A stretch of DNA of 64,000 nt from DATMRF01 sp035566435 (GTDB lineage: Bacteria > Verrucomicrobiota > Verrucomicrobiia > Limisphaerales > UBA8199). Where the stretch lies: the NCBI GenBank assembly GCA_035566435.1, contig DATMRF010000038.1, positions 1 through 64,000 of the forward strand, written 5' to 3'. Below the pieces are notes generated by a model that worked only from the letters and a program-made list of their open reading frames with translations, was not told where the DNA came from and made no database searches. This document shows, piece after piece, positions 19,401-27,069 of this stretch; the stretch's first letter is position 1; every line of letters begins with the position of its first letter. The position numbers were made by a program, and so were the translations under genes.

Positions 19401-19582
19401 TTGCCCTGCCGCCCGGCGCTCGGGCCACGTTAGGGGTGTCCGATGTTGCGGGCGGAGAGACCGCCTCGCCGTCTCAATCCGGCTTGCTGCTGCTCTATCG
19501 GGATGCCAAGGCGAACCAGGAGTCGCAAGCCGTCACTCTCGCTCACCGGCGCGGGGACAACAGCCAGGCTGGAAGCCACTAA
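16472..19582 (+). CDS. secreted subtilisin-like (S8) serine protease with PA domain
   Basis: A 1036-aa preproenzyme. A signal peptide (MRNISSVLVCLAVAGTFAST) is followed by an I9-type propeptide region (about 50-150). The S8 domain carries the catalytic Asp179 (VIDTGID), His251 (GHGTHV), oxyanion Asn353 (AAAGNDG) and Ser564 (GTSGATPM). A protease-associated domain is inserted at about 400-515 (GCSGDAYL...GKVALIDRGSC), as in cucumisin/lactocepin-like enzymes. The C-terminal 440 aa are beta-rich accessory modules. Start at 16472 gives the best signal peptide; an upstream in-frame start at 16409 would fall inside the promoter. Likely extracellular protein degradation, plausibly feeding the peptide transporter and hydroxyproline operon nearby. 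Confidence 0.92.
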   Translation: MRNISSVLVCLAVAGTFASTVVSGAPQLAPLSAAGQPARNVLAPGLAGAVGEVDIVVQLDDPSLATLHSVNAKGARNWLPRSQQTQHLGLLKGKHDALAATARSLGGSELGRLSKALNAVILRIDASHLPALAALPNVISIRPVVNYHLDDAETIPYVGASAVRAGGIDGTGVRAAVIDTGIDYTHKDLGGPGTLAAYVTAYGTNSTDPANTQLNALFPSAKVIGGFDFVGETWPNGPLAPDPNPIDFNGHGTHVADILAGHSQDDTHHGVAPGAKLFALRACSSIASACSGVALLQSMDFALDPDGDGDLSDAVDVINLSLGSAYGQKEDDLSQACANAVHLGVIVVAAAGNDGDKPYVLSSPASTPEVIAAAQTQVPSAKQYPLVINSPASIAGAYPNTATVDWAPVGAGFTGDVAYVGRGCSGDAYLANPSGKVALIDRGSCAVSLKVDRAAKAGAIGVLIAMVNSADPISFSFGGGTTFVPTLVIPKSVADRIKANLAAPVNVTFSPSNFIALVGSMVNTSARGPSYSYQAIKPDVGAPGGTISAQVGTGDGETAFGGTSGATPMIAGCAALLREAFPGRSPAEIKSLLMNSAETTIQTDPALQPGVLAPITRIGGGEVRVDRAVHSTTAAWDAEQQAGSLSFGYHAISGPASFERTVVVRNYSDQHRTYNISSGFRYANDAANGAVSIKTPSMVRVGAHSMAQFQVELDVDASKLPDWDLNGGPLGGAGPLLQGVEFDGYVHIADKKDDVHLAWQILPHKAAAVSANLAGSVAGEHSARLMLDNQNGATAGGVEVFSLTGQSSRIPRRFLPGPGDNFAVIDLQAVGVRLVDLGGEPGVQFAVTTFGQRSHPNYPALFDVAIDTNLDGVIDFEVFNNELGGFAATGQNVVFVQDDTVTNPSPVVVEFADADLDSANVILTAPLSAIGLAPGSQFKFSVFAVDDYFTGNITDAITDMAYTLGTPAFSLAGSSSFALPPGARATLGVSDVAGGETASPSQSGLLLLYRDAKANQESQAVTLAHRRGDNSQAGSH

Positions 19583-19615
19583 TTGACCGCGGCACCGCTC
19601 TCAGTGCCTGCTGGT

Positions 19616-20551
19616 TCAGCTTTGAAGGCGCTCGAGTTTTACCTCGGGCGCCAGCCGCTCGACGTCTTCGCGGCTGACCTCTCCCGCCATAAGCGTCAGC
19701 GCGTTGGCCGCTCCCGCCGCCGCGCCCCAACGGCAGGCCTCGCCCAGGTCGTCGCCCTTGACCAGCCGCCAAACCAACCCGGCCGTGAAGGCATCGCCCG
19801 ACCCGATCGGGTTCACCGGCGTGATGCGCGGCGACCGCACCCGCCAGAGCTGCCGCCCGTCGAAAGCCAGCGCCGGCTCCTTACCGGCCGTGACGACAAT
19901 CCGGCGCGCGCCCCGCTCGCTCAATTCGCGCATCGCCGCGATTACCGCCGGTTCGTCGTCCAGCGTCCGGCCGACGGTCGCCGCCAATTCCTTGCGGTTG
20001 GGTTTGACCAGCCCCGGGCCCGCCGCGAGCGCTTCCGTCAGTGCCGCTCCTTGCGCGTCCACCACTGAGAGCCCGCCGTGCCCGTGAACCATTTGCGCCA
20101 CCAAGCGGTACAGCGCCGGGTCAGCCCCCGGCGCAATCGTGCCCGACATCACCGCCGCTTTGCACCCTGGCATTTTTTGGCGGATGAGCGCGAGCAGTTG
20201 CTCGTGCTCGGCCGGCGTTACCGGCGGACTCTCCTCGATAAGTTCGGTGATCCTCCCGGTCGCGCGCTCGATCACCGTCACACACTCCCGCGTCTGCGCC
20301 GCCACGGTGACAAACACCGCTTCGATGCCTCGGCTCTCCAAATCTCCCCGCACCTGCTTGCCCCGCCAGCCTCCCAAAAAACCCGTCGCCACCGGTCCTT
20401 CGCCGAGTGCCTTCAACACCTTGGCGACGTTCACCGACTTTCCTGCCGCGCCCTCGATAGTGGTGGCCGCTCGATTGAAGTCATCGAGCCAAAGCTGTTC
20501 GAACACCATGACGCGTTGCGCCGCCGGTGTGGTTCCGATGCACAGGATCAT
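19616..20551 (-). CDS. PfkB-family sugar kinase (1-phosphofructokinase/LacC-like)
   Basis: A 311-aa ribokinase-fold kinase. The opening MILCIGTTPAAQR resembles the LacC/FruK branch, GAAGKSVNVAKVLKALG is the substrate-side GKxxNVA signature, and NPIGSGDAFTAGL carries the anion-hole GxGD with the catalytic Asp. Start at 20551 matches the family N-terminus; the frame stays open further upstream to 20638 but that stretch overlaps the terminator of the next gene. Exact substrate (fructose-1-phosphate, tagatose-6-phosphate or another phosphorylated sugar) cannot be told. It stands alone. Confidence 0.85.
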   Translation of the reverse strand: MILCIGTTPAAQRVMVFEQLWLDDFNRAATTIEGAAGKSVNVAKVLKALGEGPVATGFLGGWRGKQVRGDLESRGIEAVFVTVAAQTRECVTVIERATGRITELIEESPPVTPAEHEQLLALIRQKMPGCKAAVMSGTIAPGADPALYRLVAQMVHGHGGLSVVDAQGAALTEALAAGPGLVKPNRKELAATVGRTLDDEPAVIAAMRELSERGARRIVVTAGKEPALAFDGRQLWRVRSPRITPVNPIGSGDAFTAGLVWRLVKGDDLGEACRWGAAAGAANALTLMAGEVSREDVERLAPEVKLERLQS

Positions 20552-20608
20552 GAGCGCCCCCACTTGTAGGCGTTCCCTTCGAGCCAGGAAAGCACGAAGC
20601 GTCCGCAA

Positions 20609-20636
20609 CAAAAAGGGGCGGCTCTGCGCCGCCCCC
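20609..20636 (-). terminator. rho-independent terminator of the small Spy-like gene
   Basis: A GGGGCGGC/GCCGCCCC stem (20615-20635) with a 5-nt loop, followed on the minus strand by a run of T (20610-20614). It lies 27 bp beyond the stop codon at 20663. Confidence 0.8.
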
Positions 20637-20662
20637 AAACCAAACCAACCTAAGGCAAAATG

Positions 20663-21052
20663 TTATTGGCTTTTCTTTTCTTCGCCTTTTTGGCTGCCAC
20701 CACGCTGCGGGCGCGCCTTTTCCCACTTGTCCCACTGGGCAGGCGTAAGGATCTCTTTGAGCTTCTTGTCACTCGCCTCGCGAAGCTCGCGGCCCTTGGC
20801 CCGGCGGTCTTCCTGGCTCAAGCTCGTGTCCTGGCGGAGTTCGCGCTGTTTCTTCGCGTCCTCTTCGAAGAGCGCCGTGACCTTGGTTTTCTGGTCAGCC
20901 GTCAGGGTCACTTCTGTGTTCATCCGGTCTACCCGTTGCTCGACGGACGGCCCCTTCTTCTTGGGGGTGTCCTGAGCGGAAGTGATTGTTGCGCCGGCCA
21001 GCAGGCCGCCCACCGCCAAAGCCGCAATTAAACTAAGTTTGTTCATACTCAT
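20663..21052 (-). CDS. small secreted Spy/LTXXQ-like protein
   Basis: A 129-aa protein with a signal peptide (MSMNKLSLIAALAVGGLLAGATITSA, cut near SAQ). The mature part is highly charged and helical, with LTADQKTKV and LTPAQWDKW, which resemble the LTxxQ motifs of Spy/CpxP-type periplasmic chaperones. The tail is Lys/Gly-rich and probably disordered. Monocistronic, ending at the terminator at 20609-20636. Function is suggested by motif only. Confidence 0.8.
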   Translation of the reverse strand: MSMNKLSLIAALAVGGLLAGATITSAQDTPKKKGPSVEQRVDRMNTEVTLTADQKTKVTALFEEDAKKQRELRQDTSLSQEDRRAKGRELREASDKKLKEILTPAQWDKWEKARPQRGGSQKGEEKKSQ

Positions 21053-21467
21053 CTGTCTTGTTGTTGTTGTGTTGTCCTGGTCCGCCGACCGATCGCGGCC
21101 GGGGAGCCCGTCACTATACCACCACAGACGGATGACAACTGAATTGGTTACAGAGACCGGGCCGGTTCCACGGGCACACGCCTGCCTGAGGACCGACCGG
21201 GCGTGAGTTTATAAGATGCTGATGGAGAAGGTTTTGCCTGGTTGGCGAGCGGGGATTTGGATATCTTGCCCGCTCGGACGGCGGGTCGGTAATAACCCCA
21301 GGCAGGCCCAGGTCCGCCCAGCGTCGCGAGCTCCATCAGTAGAAGCTTCCCTGAAGAAGGAAGCTGGCATTGAATGACCTTGCCAATCCCTCGATGATTT
21401 CCTCGCTCGAAATTATCGAACTACAGGCGTGACATCGGACGTCGCCCATGGAAGATTCTGCGGTCTT
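21053..21467. other. 415-bp divergent intergenic region
   Basis: No gene called. It lies between the Spy-like gene (minus) and the cyclophilin gene (plus), so promoters for both should be here, but none is convincing. One stem-loop is clear at 21347-21368 (AGCTTCC/GGAAGCT) without a T tract. The 62-codon minus-strand frame at 21148-21336 has no recognisable features. Confidence 0.5.
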
Positions 21468-22100
21468 ATGAAATTACTGATTTCACTTTGCGCAGCCAGC
21501 CTCGCGCTGGGCCTTGTTGCGGCTCGGGCCGACGAGCCCAAAAAAGACACCAACACCACTACGGAAAAGAAATCCGATCCCAAAGACACCAAGATGAATG
21601 CCAAAGAAGTTGCCGTAATCAAAACCACCGAGGGCGAAATGGTCGCCGAGCTATGGTCCGACGTCGCACCGAAAACCGTTGAGAATTTCAAGACCCTCGC
21701 GAACAAAGGCTTTTACGACGGCACCTGCTTTCACCGCGTCATCAAGGATTTTATGATCCAGGGCGGAGACCCGCTGACCAAAGACCCCAGCAAGGAAGGA
21801 AGTTGGGGTACGGGCGGCCCGGGCTATCAAATCAAAGCCGAATTCAACGACCACCATCATGACCGGGGTGTCCTATCCATGGCGCGCTCCAATGACCCTG
21901 ACTCCGCCGGCAGCCAGTTCTTCATCTGTCATGGCACCCCACGGTTTCTGGATCATCAATACACCGCTTTCGGCAAATTGATCAAAGGCGACGACGTGCT
22001 CGAAAAAATCGCCACTACCCCCACTCACCCTCCGGACCGGCCCAATAAGCGCATGGGCATCGAGAGCATTAAGGTGGTGCCCGCCGACTCGGTCAAGTAG
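21468..22100 (+). CDS. secreted cyclophilin-type peptidyl-prolyl cis-trans isomerase
   Basis: A 210-aa protein with a signal peptide (MKLLISLCAASLALGLVAARA), a Lys/Asp/Thr-rich linker to about residue 45, and a cyclophilin domain. Conserved catalytic and binding segments are CFHRVIKDFMIQGGD (with the active-site Arg), AGSQFFICHG and LDHQYTAFGKLIKG. It catalyses proline isomerisation, here presumably in the periplasm. Start at 21468 gives a good signal peptide; the GTG at 21429 would spoil it. Confidence 0.9.
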   Translation: MKLLISLCAASLALGLVAARADEPKKDTNTTTEKKSDPKDTKMNAKEVAVIKTTEGEMVAELWSDVAPKTVENFKTLANKGFYDGTCFHRVIKDFMIQGGDPLTKDPSKEGSWGTGGPGYQIKAEFNDHHHDRGVLSMARSNDPDSAGSQFFICHGTPRFLDHQYTAFGKLIKGDDVLEKIATTPTHPPDRPNKRMGIESIKVVPADSVK

Positions 22101-22104
22101 CCCG

Positions 22105-22259
22105 GGTAGGGATTTACGATTTTGGATTTACGCGTCCTGGCTGCCCGGCCTAAACCTCTTGGGTCCCGGTCTTCGCAAGACGTGCTCAGTTTCCGTGTTC
22201 AAACTCGCTTTCGCTGGCGTGTGCCCAACCGGGCGCGTAAATCGTAAATCGTAAGTTGA
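22105..22259. repeat. GTAAATC-type short repeats before the 64-aa gene
   Basis: GATTTACGATTTTGGATTTACGC near 22110-22132 and the inverted form GCGTAAATCGTAAATCGTAAG near 22234-22255, about 5 bp before the start codon. The two tracts are complementary to each other over roughly 20 bp and could pair. Confidence 0.65.
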
Positions 22260-22260
22260 A

Positions 22261-22455
22261 ATGGAAATTAAAGAGCTCGCGACATTGCTTGTCTCCCTCG
22301 GCTGCCCGCTGGAAAAGTCCGCCGAGATGGCGGCTCAGCTCGACAAAAGGGCTCGGCAGCTCGCTGAGGCGAAGGACCGCACTTACGACGAGGCACTCGC
22401 CCACCTCCTCGAATTAATGCGCCAGGGTTGGGCGGCCAAGGAGAAAAGCGTGTGA
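22261..22455 (+). CDS. conserved small protein of unknown function
   Basis: A 64-aa, mostly helical protein (MEIKELATLLVSLGCPLEKSAEMAAQLDKRARQ...) with an amphipathic pattern and a Lys-rich end. The frame has good codon use and sits between two clear genes on the same strand. I do not recognise a family. It could be a small adaptor-like protein. Confidence 0.65.
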   Translation: MEIKELATLLVSLGCPLEKSAEMAAQLDKRARQLAEAKDRTYDEALAHLLELMRQGWAAKEKSV

Positions 22456-22514
22456 AGTTGTGGCCTTGCGAGGCTGCCTGCGCTCGCTGGAAGTGCGCCC
22501 CGACAGCGGAAAGC

Positions 22515-22549
22515 AGCCTGCTCGCATAAATCAAAAGTCGTAAATCGAA
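22515..22549. repeat. short-period repeat before the Nudix gene
   Basis: ATAAATCAAAAGTCGTAAATCGAAA at about 22526-22549, combining the AAAAGTC and GTAAATC words seen elsewhere, ending directly at the ATG at 22550. Confidence 0.65.
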
Positions 22550-23092
22550 ATGCCCAAGCCCTGGCGCAAACTCAGCTCGAAGACCCTCGGCGACTTCAAG
22601 ATTTTCCGGATTCACTCGGACCGGCTGGTGTCGCCGCGCACGGGGCGGGAACACGACTTCTTCGTCATCGAATCCGTCAACTGGGTCAACGTCATTGCGC
22701 TGACGCCCGAACGGCAACTGGTGATGATCGAGCAATACCGCCACGGGTCGGGCACCGTCGAGCTGGAAGTCCCCGGCGGCATGATCGACACCCGGGATGC
22801 TTCACCCGAGGCGGCGGGTGTCCGCGAGCTGCGCGAGGAAACCGGCTATGCCGGCGAGAACCCGCGCCTCATCGGCCGGGTCTTTCCCAACCCGGCCATC
22901 ATGAGCAACACCTGCTTCACCGTGATGGTGGACAATTGCTGCTGCCTGCACCCGGTGGAATTCGACCACGGCGAGGATTTGGCGACTTGCCTGGTCCCGG
23001 TGGACGAGGTCTCCCACCTGGTCGCTTCGGGAAGAATCAAGCACTCGCTTGTGATCGCTGCGCTCTATCACTTTGACCTGTTGCGTCGTTGA
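22550..23092 (+). CDS. Nudix hydrolase, ADP-ribose pyrophosphatase-like
   Basis: A 180-aa Nudix protein. The Nudix helix reads PEAAGVRELREETGY after the GGMIDTRDAS loop, so the REUxEExGU core is intact. Compared with the usual ADP-ribose pyrophosphatase box there is Asp where the first Glu is expected and apparently one extra residue in the loop. VELEVPGGMID and the N-terminal SDRLVSPRTG segment fit the ADP-ribose/GDP-mannose pyrophosphatase group. The natural substrate is not determinable. Starts directly after a short repeat. Confidence 0.87.
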   Translation: MPKPWRKLSSKTLGDFKIFRIHSDRLVSPRTGREHDFFVIESVNWVNVIALTPERQLVMIEQYRHGSGTVELEVPGGMIDTRDASPEAAGVRELREETGYAGENPRLIGRVFPNPAIMSNTCFTVMVDNCCCLHPVEFDHGEDLATCLVPVDEVSHLVASGRIKHSLVIAALYHFDLLRR

Positions 23093-23192
23093 AACGTTAA
23101 AACTCTAGGAAGGTTAAAACTTCGGGACGGGTGTTGCACTGCACGTTTCACGTTTCAACGTTTTAACCCTTTTAACGCTTCAACGCTCCTCC
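23093..23192. repeat. short-period repeats between convergent genes
   Basis: Two tracts: GAAACGTTAAAACTCTAGG... (23091-23125), then CACGTTTCACGTTTCAACG and TTTTAACCCTTTTAACGC (23142-23178) ending in CAACGCT. The first and second tracts are partly complementary (AACGTTAAAA against TTTTAACG), so the whole could act as a bidirectional hairpin between the Nudix gene and the opposing 94-aa gene. Confidence 0.7.
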
Positions 23193-23477
23193 TCACGCGG
23201 CGCCTTCTACGCGCACCTTGTCCTTCTTGGCATCAAACTCCACCTTTAGCGATTTACGGTCGCTGACGAGTTGTTTCTCCAGTTGCTGGAAGGCCTCAGC
23301 GTCACCCTTGTCCACGGCCTTGGCCATCTCGCCCTGGAGAAAAAGCTCGCGCTCGGCGATTTTGGCGGCGCATTGGGAGTCGAGGTCGGCCAGTTGTCTT
23401 TTCTGTTCCGCTGTGAGCTTGACCGTCGGCGCGGACTTGCTCAACCGTTCCATCGCGAGTTCGTAAGCGGTTTTCAT
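23193..23477 (-). CDS. conserved small alpha-helical protein of unknown function
   Basis: A 94-aa protein, nearly all helix with heptad-like charge alternation (MKTAYELAMERLSK... LTAEQKRQLADLDSQCAAKIAE...). The frame is coupled by a 4-bp ATGA overlap to the TPR gene upstream, so the two are one transcription unit. No catalytic motif. Such short coiled-coil proteins occur widely in Verrucomicrobiota, but I cannot name a function. Confidence 0.75.
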   Translation of the reverse strand: MKTAYELAMERLSKSAPTVKLTAEQKRQLADLDSQCAAKIAERELFLQGEMAKAVDKGDAEAFQQLEKQLVSDRKSLKVEFDAKKDKVRVEGAA

Positions 23478-23947
23478 TTTGGTTTTTTCTTCCAGGGCAT
23501 ATCGGGGAATTGGGTCGGCACTTTTACCGGCTCCAGTTTGGGTTTCGCCAGTTCGAGCTCCGGGTCGCTGGGGGGCGGCGCGTCCGGCGACGCAGACTTG
23601 GCGCGTTGCGCGTCAGCCCTCCATGAAGAAATCCGCGCCTGCAACCCGTGATGTTCGGCGGTCGCTTTGTCCCCGGCCTTCATGTAAAACAGCGAAAGGT
23701 TGGTGTGGACGAGTTGTTCGTGGGGTTTGAGGCGCTCGGCTTTGTGGCCTTCGGCGATCGCCGCGGCGTAATTGGCCAGCCGGTAGTAAGCCATGCCGAG
23801 GGCGAGCTGCGCGTCAAAGTGCGCAGGGTCCTCGACCAGAACCGCCCTCAGCTTCGCGATCGCGCCGTCATAATCCCCGGTGCTGAACGCAAACATCGCG
23901 TCATCATATTGCTCCTGGTGCCCCGACATATACGTTTTGACATTCAA
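23474..23947 (-). CDS. tetratricopeptide repeat protein
   Basis: A 157-aa protein with about three TPR units between residues 12 and 115 (DDAMFAFSTGDYDGAIAKLRAVLVEDPAHFDAQ and ALGMAYYRLANYAAAIAEGHKAERLKPHEQLV are typical). The C-terminal 40 aa are Pro/Lys-rich and likely disordered. ATG at 23929 (MSGHQEQYDD) is an equally good start. No signal peptide, so probably a cytoplasmic scaffold. Coupled to the 94-aa gene downstream. Confidence 0.85.
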   Translation of the reverse strand: MNVKTYMSGHQEQYDDAMFAFSTGDYDGAIAKLRAVLVEDPAHFDAQLALGMAYYRLANYAAAIAEGHKAERLKPHEQLVHTNLSLFYMKAGDKATAEHHGLQARISSWRADAQRAKSASPDAPPPSDPELELAKPKLEPVKVPTQFPDMPWKKKPK

Positions 23948-23954
23948 ACGTAGG

Positions 23955-24084
23955 CTATGATCATGTCAGTGCGCAAGTGTGCGGAGAGTGAAACGTGATG
24001 CGTGAAGAGTCAAATCTGACGGGTAATGGAACGAACATGTTGGAACCTCCGAGTCTTGTTCGCGCATTACGTATCACGTTTGAC
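23955..24084. repeat. short-period repeats upstream of the HAD gene
   Basis: CAGTGCGCAAGTGTGCGGAGAGTGAAACGTGATGCGTGAAGAGTC (23967-24011, written here in pieces: CAGTGCGCAAGTGTGCGG then AGAGTGAAACGTGATGCG) and, near 24063-24088, ATTACGTATCACGTTTGACA. Words match tracts at 43634-43783 and 46799-46945. Confidence 0.6.
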
Positions 24085-24945
24085 ATGACAAATCCGACCA
24101 ACGCTCCAGAACCCATGCCCTCACCGCTCAAGCTTCTCTCGACCGATTTCGATGGCACCTTGTTCGCGGAGTTCGAGGATCCGCCGATTCCTCGTGGCTT
24201 GGAAGACCTACTCGACTCCCTGCAAACTGACGGCGCAAAATGGGTCATTAACACCGGACGCGACATGTCCAGCCTGATGGAATCGCTCGCGCGGGCAGGC
24301 GTCTCGGTGATACCGGATTATTTGGTGCTGGTGGAACGGGAAATCCATGTCCGCCACGCTTCCCAATACGTCAGCCTTGAGGAGTGGAACGGCCCTTGCA
24401 ACCAACTCCACGCCGAATTATTCACGCGCATCCGGGCGGACCTGCCGCGCCTGGCCGGGTGGATCCAGGATCGCTTCCACGCGACGCTTTACGAAGACGC
24501 CTACTCACCGCTCTGCCTCATCGCAAGGAGCAATGGCGAAATGGACTCGATCCACCAGCACCTCGAGGAGTATTGCCGCACGGTCCCTCGCCTCAGCGTC
24601 GTCCGCAACGACGTTTATGCCCGGTTTTGCCATGATGCCTATAACAAAGGGACCGCCCTGGCCGAGGTCGCCCGCCGACTGGGTTTGAACGCGCACCAGA
24701 CTTTTGCCGCCGGCGACCACTTGAACGACCTGCCGATGCTCTCCCGCAACTACGCCGAATGCCTCGCCGCGCCTGCCAACGCCATCCCGGTCGTCCGGGA
24801 GGCCGTGCGGCGCCAGGGCGGCTACCTGAGCCCAAGCCCCCACGGGCTGGGGGTGGCCGAAGCAATAAAATATTATCTTGCGGACCGCGCCGGCCGAACA
24901 TTGACTTTCAATAATGATCGGACCAGGATTAAGTCGAATAATTAG
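24085..24945 (+). CDS. HAD-superfamily (Cof-like) phosphatase
   Basis: A HAD-IIB type hydrolase. Motif I is STDFDGTLF with the nucleophile and acid Asp, motif II is the NTGR threonine, and motif IV is AAGDHLNDLPML. The cap region lies between. The start is uncertain: ATG at 24085 or at 24115 (MPSPLKLLSTDFDGTL); the frame stays open upstream to 23995 but that part is repeat DNA. Substrate unknown; sugar phosphate or sucrose-6-phosphate-like substrates are typical for this class. Confidence 0.85.
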   Translation: MTNPTNAPEPMPSPLKLLSTDFDGTLFAEFEDPPIPRGLEDLLDSLQTDGAKWVINTGRDMSSLMESLARAGVSVIPDYLVLVEREIHVRHASQYVSLEEWNGPCNQLHAELFTRIRADLPRLAGWIQDRFHATLYEDAYSPLCLIARSNGEMDSIHQHLEEYCRTVPRLSVVRNDVYARFCHDAYNKGTALAEVARRLGLNAHQTFAAGDHLNDLPMLSRNYAECLAAPANAIPVVREAVRRQGGYLSPSPHGLGVAEAIKYYLADRAGRTLTFNNDRTRIKSNN

Positions 24946-25026
24946 CGTTTCTTGCGCCCCTAATGGCAACCTTGGTTTGTGTCGTAAGCTACTGCCAGCC
25001 AACTGAATACAATCGAGCATTAGAAA

Positions 25027-25054
25027 TTGACACGAGCGGGTTGCATGATAGACT
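25027..25054 (+). promoter_or_regulatory. possible promoter for korAB
   Basis: TTGACA at 25027-25032, then a weak -10 (TAGACT at 25049-25054) with a 16-nt spacer. It lies about 95 bp upstream of the korA start. Confidence 0.4.
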
Positions 25055-25148
25055 TTTATAACGACGGTTATTCGGACTGATTTGGCGGCGGATGCCGTCC
25101 GCAGCCGGGCCGGTCCATTGAAACTGAAATCTGACAACTGAGCCCGGC

Positions 25149-26972
25149 ATGAGCGATTCGATCGAACCCCCGCAGTCTTCCGGCAGTCAACCCCGCGTCT
25201 CCACCATCAATGAAGCGGTCATCCGGATCGCCGGCAACTCGCAGGACGGGATCCAGGCGATCGGCGGTTTCCTGGCACGGCTGGCGGGACGGAGCGAGCA
25301 GGAGGTCATGACATTCATGACGATCCCCTCGACCATTTCCGGCGGACCGTCCATTTTCCAGGTACGCATCGGCTCGGGCGAAGTTGCCAGTGCCGGTGAT
25401 GACGCCGATGTGCTGCTGGCCTTTTACCAACACTCGTACGAAGACCACATCTCCTCGCTGAAGCCGAACGGAATGGTTCTCTATGACACAGACCACGTGG
25501 AACCGAAAGCCGAATGGCAGCAGCAATATCATCACTTGGGCATCCCGATTTCGAGCCTCACGGTTGAGGCAATTGGCGGCACCGCCAAGGATAAGGGCAA
25601 GAATATTTTCGCGCTTGGGTTACTGGCCAAGATGTTCGATTTGAACCTGCCCAAGCTCGAAGCGCTCATCGGGGAACGGTTCGGCGGCAAAGACCCGAGC
25701 GTGCTTAACAACGCGCTGGCGGCGTTCCATGCCGGCTACGGCCACTCGCTGGGGCAGGTGCTGGAAACGTTTAAGTTCGCCGAAAGCCACCACAAGGCCG
25801 GGCAGCAGGTCGTCACGAACGGCAACGAGGCGCTGGCTTACGGCATTATCGCCGCCGGCGTGCGCTTCGGAGCCGCTTACCCAATCACCCCGTGGTCGGA
25901 CGTGATGGAAATCCTGCGCCGCGAACTGCCCAAGTACGGCGGGACATTTGTGCAATGCGAGGACGAAATCGCGGCGATCTCAATGGCCAACGGCGCGGGA
26001 TTCGCCGGGCGCGTGGCCGTGACCGGTTCGAGCGGGCCGGGCGTTACGTTGAAAATGGAGTCGCTGGGCTGGGCTGTCATGGCGGAAGTGCCGCTGGTGG
26101 TGATCGACGTTCAGCGCGGGGGCCCGTCGACCGGGATGCCGACCTCGGTCGAACAGTCGGATTTGTATCTCGCGTGCTTTGGCAGCCACGGGGACGCCCC
26201 GCGCGTGGTGCTGGCGCCAGCGGACGTCGAGGACTGTTTCTACACGGCGATTGAGGCGGTGAACATCGCGCGCAAGTACAACGTCCCGGTATTCATTCTC
26301 AGCGATCAGGCCATCGCTACCCGCATTGAAGCGTTTACGTCGCCCGACCTCGAAAAGGTCTGCCAGGACATTTCTCCCGACCTGTCGCCCGTCCCTGATT
26401 ACAAGCCTTATGATCTGTCGGCTCCGGACGGCCTCACGCGGCGCGTGGTGCCCGGGACGCCCATCTTAAGCGGCCGCTACCCCGTGGCGGGCGGACTCGA
26501 ACACGACGAGTTCGGTCACCCGACCGGTTCGCCCAAACTGCACATGCAGATGAGCGCGCGCCGGCGGAAGAAACTGCAGGCGCTGGGCGCGACCTTGCCC
26601 ACGCCGAAAGTTTATGGGCCACCCGAGGGCAATGTCCTGCTGGTCGGCTGGGGTTCGACCAAGGGCCCGATTCAGGAGGCGGTGGACCGCGCTCGCGCGG
26701 GCGGCAACAGTGTCTCCGCGCTTCATCTCAAGCATCTCAACCCGCTCCCGCCGGGCCTCGAGAACATTTTTTCGGGCTTTAACACCATTCGCGTGGTGGA
26801 AATGAACGACGAGGGGCTCTACGGCTACGGCCAGCTCGCCGCTCTGCTGCGCGCTCGCTATTGCGACCCGAAGATCCGCGGCATCAACAAGACGGACGGC
26901 TTGACCTGGCGAGTCAAAGAAATCCTCGAGCGCGCCAAAGCCGACATCGCCTCCGGTCTGCATAAAATGTAA
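25149..26972 (+). CDS. korA: 2-oxoacid:ferredoxin oxidoreductase subunit alpha (gamma-alpha fusion)
   Basis: A 607-aa protein with the gamma domain first (about 20-200; RIAGNSQDGIQAIGGFLARLAG) and the alpha (pyrimidine-binding) domain after (about 215-590; TNGNEALAYGIIAAGVRFGAAYPITPWSD, CEDEIAAISMANGAGFAG, TGSSGPG, QRGGPSTGMPT). This is the two-subunit KorA type that with KorB makes acyl-CoA from 2-oxoacids and reduces ferredoxin; 2-oxoglutarate is the most common substrate but pyruvate or branched oxoacids cannot be excluded. Cytoplasmic. If it uses 2-oxoglutarate it would consume the product of the hydroxyproline pathway. Confidence 0.88.
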   Translation: MSDSIEPPQSSGSQPRVSTINEAVIRIAGNSQDGIQAIGGFLARLAGRSEQEVMTFMTIPSTISGGPSIFQVRIGSGEVASAGDDADVLLAFYQHSYEDHISSLKPNGMVLYDTDHVEPKAEWQQQYHHLGIPISSLTVEAIGGTAKDKGKNIFALGLLAKMFDLNLPKLEALIGERFGGKDPSVLNNALAAFHAGYGHSLGQVLETFKFAESHHKAGQQVVTNGNEALAYGIIAAGVRFGAAYPITPWSDVMEILRRELPKYGGTFVQCEDEIAAISMANGAGFAGRVAVTGSSGPGVTLKMESLGWAVMAEVPLVVIDVQRGGPSTGMPTSVEQSDLYLACFGSHGDAPRVVLAPADVEDCFYTAIEAVNIARKYNVPVFILSDQAIATRIEAFTSPDLEKVCQDISPDLSPVPDYKPYDLSAPDGLTRRVVPGTPILSGRYPVAGGLEHDEFGHPTGSPKLHMQMSARRRKKLQALGATLPTPKVYGPPEGNVLLVGWGSTKGPIQEAVDRARAGGNSVSALHLKHLNPLPPGLENIFSGFNTIRVVEMNDEGLYGYGQLAALLRARYCDPKIRGINKTDGLTWRVKEILERAKADIASGLHKM

Positions 26973-27038
26973 CGAGGCCGTAGATGCAGACAATTTCGCA
27001 AAATAGTCCCGCCGGCGTTCAACCATCTTGACATATGG

Positions 27039-27064
27039 ACGCTTCAACGTTTCAACGACTTACG
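27039..27064. repeat. short-period repeat before korB
   Basis: ACGCTTCAACGTTTCAACG followed by ACTTACG, ending 5 bp before the korB ATG. Same words as at 13741-13788 and 23142-23190. Confidence 0.65.
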
Positions 27065-27069
27065 AATAT

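Noticed and set aside
21148..21336. 62-codon minus-strand frame in the gap before the cyclophilin
   Set aside because: No start signal or family resemblance; treated as non-coding.
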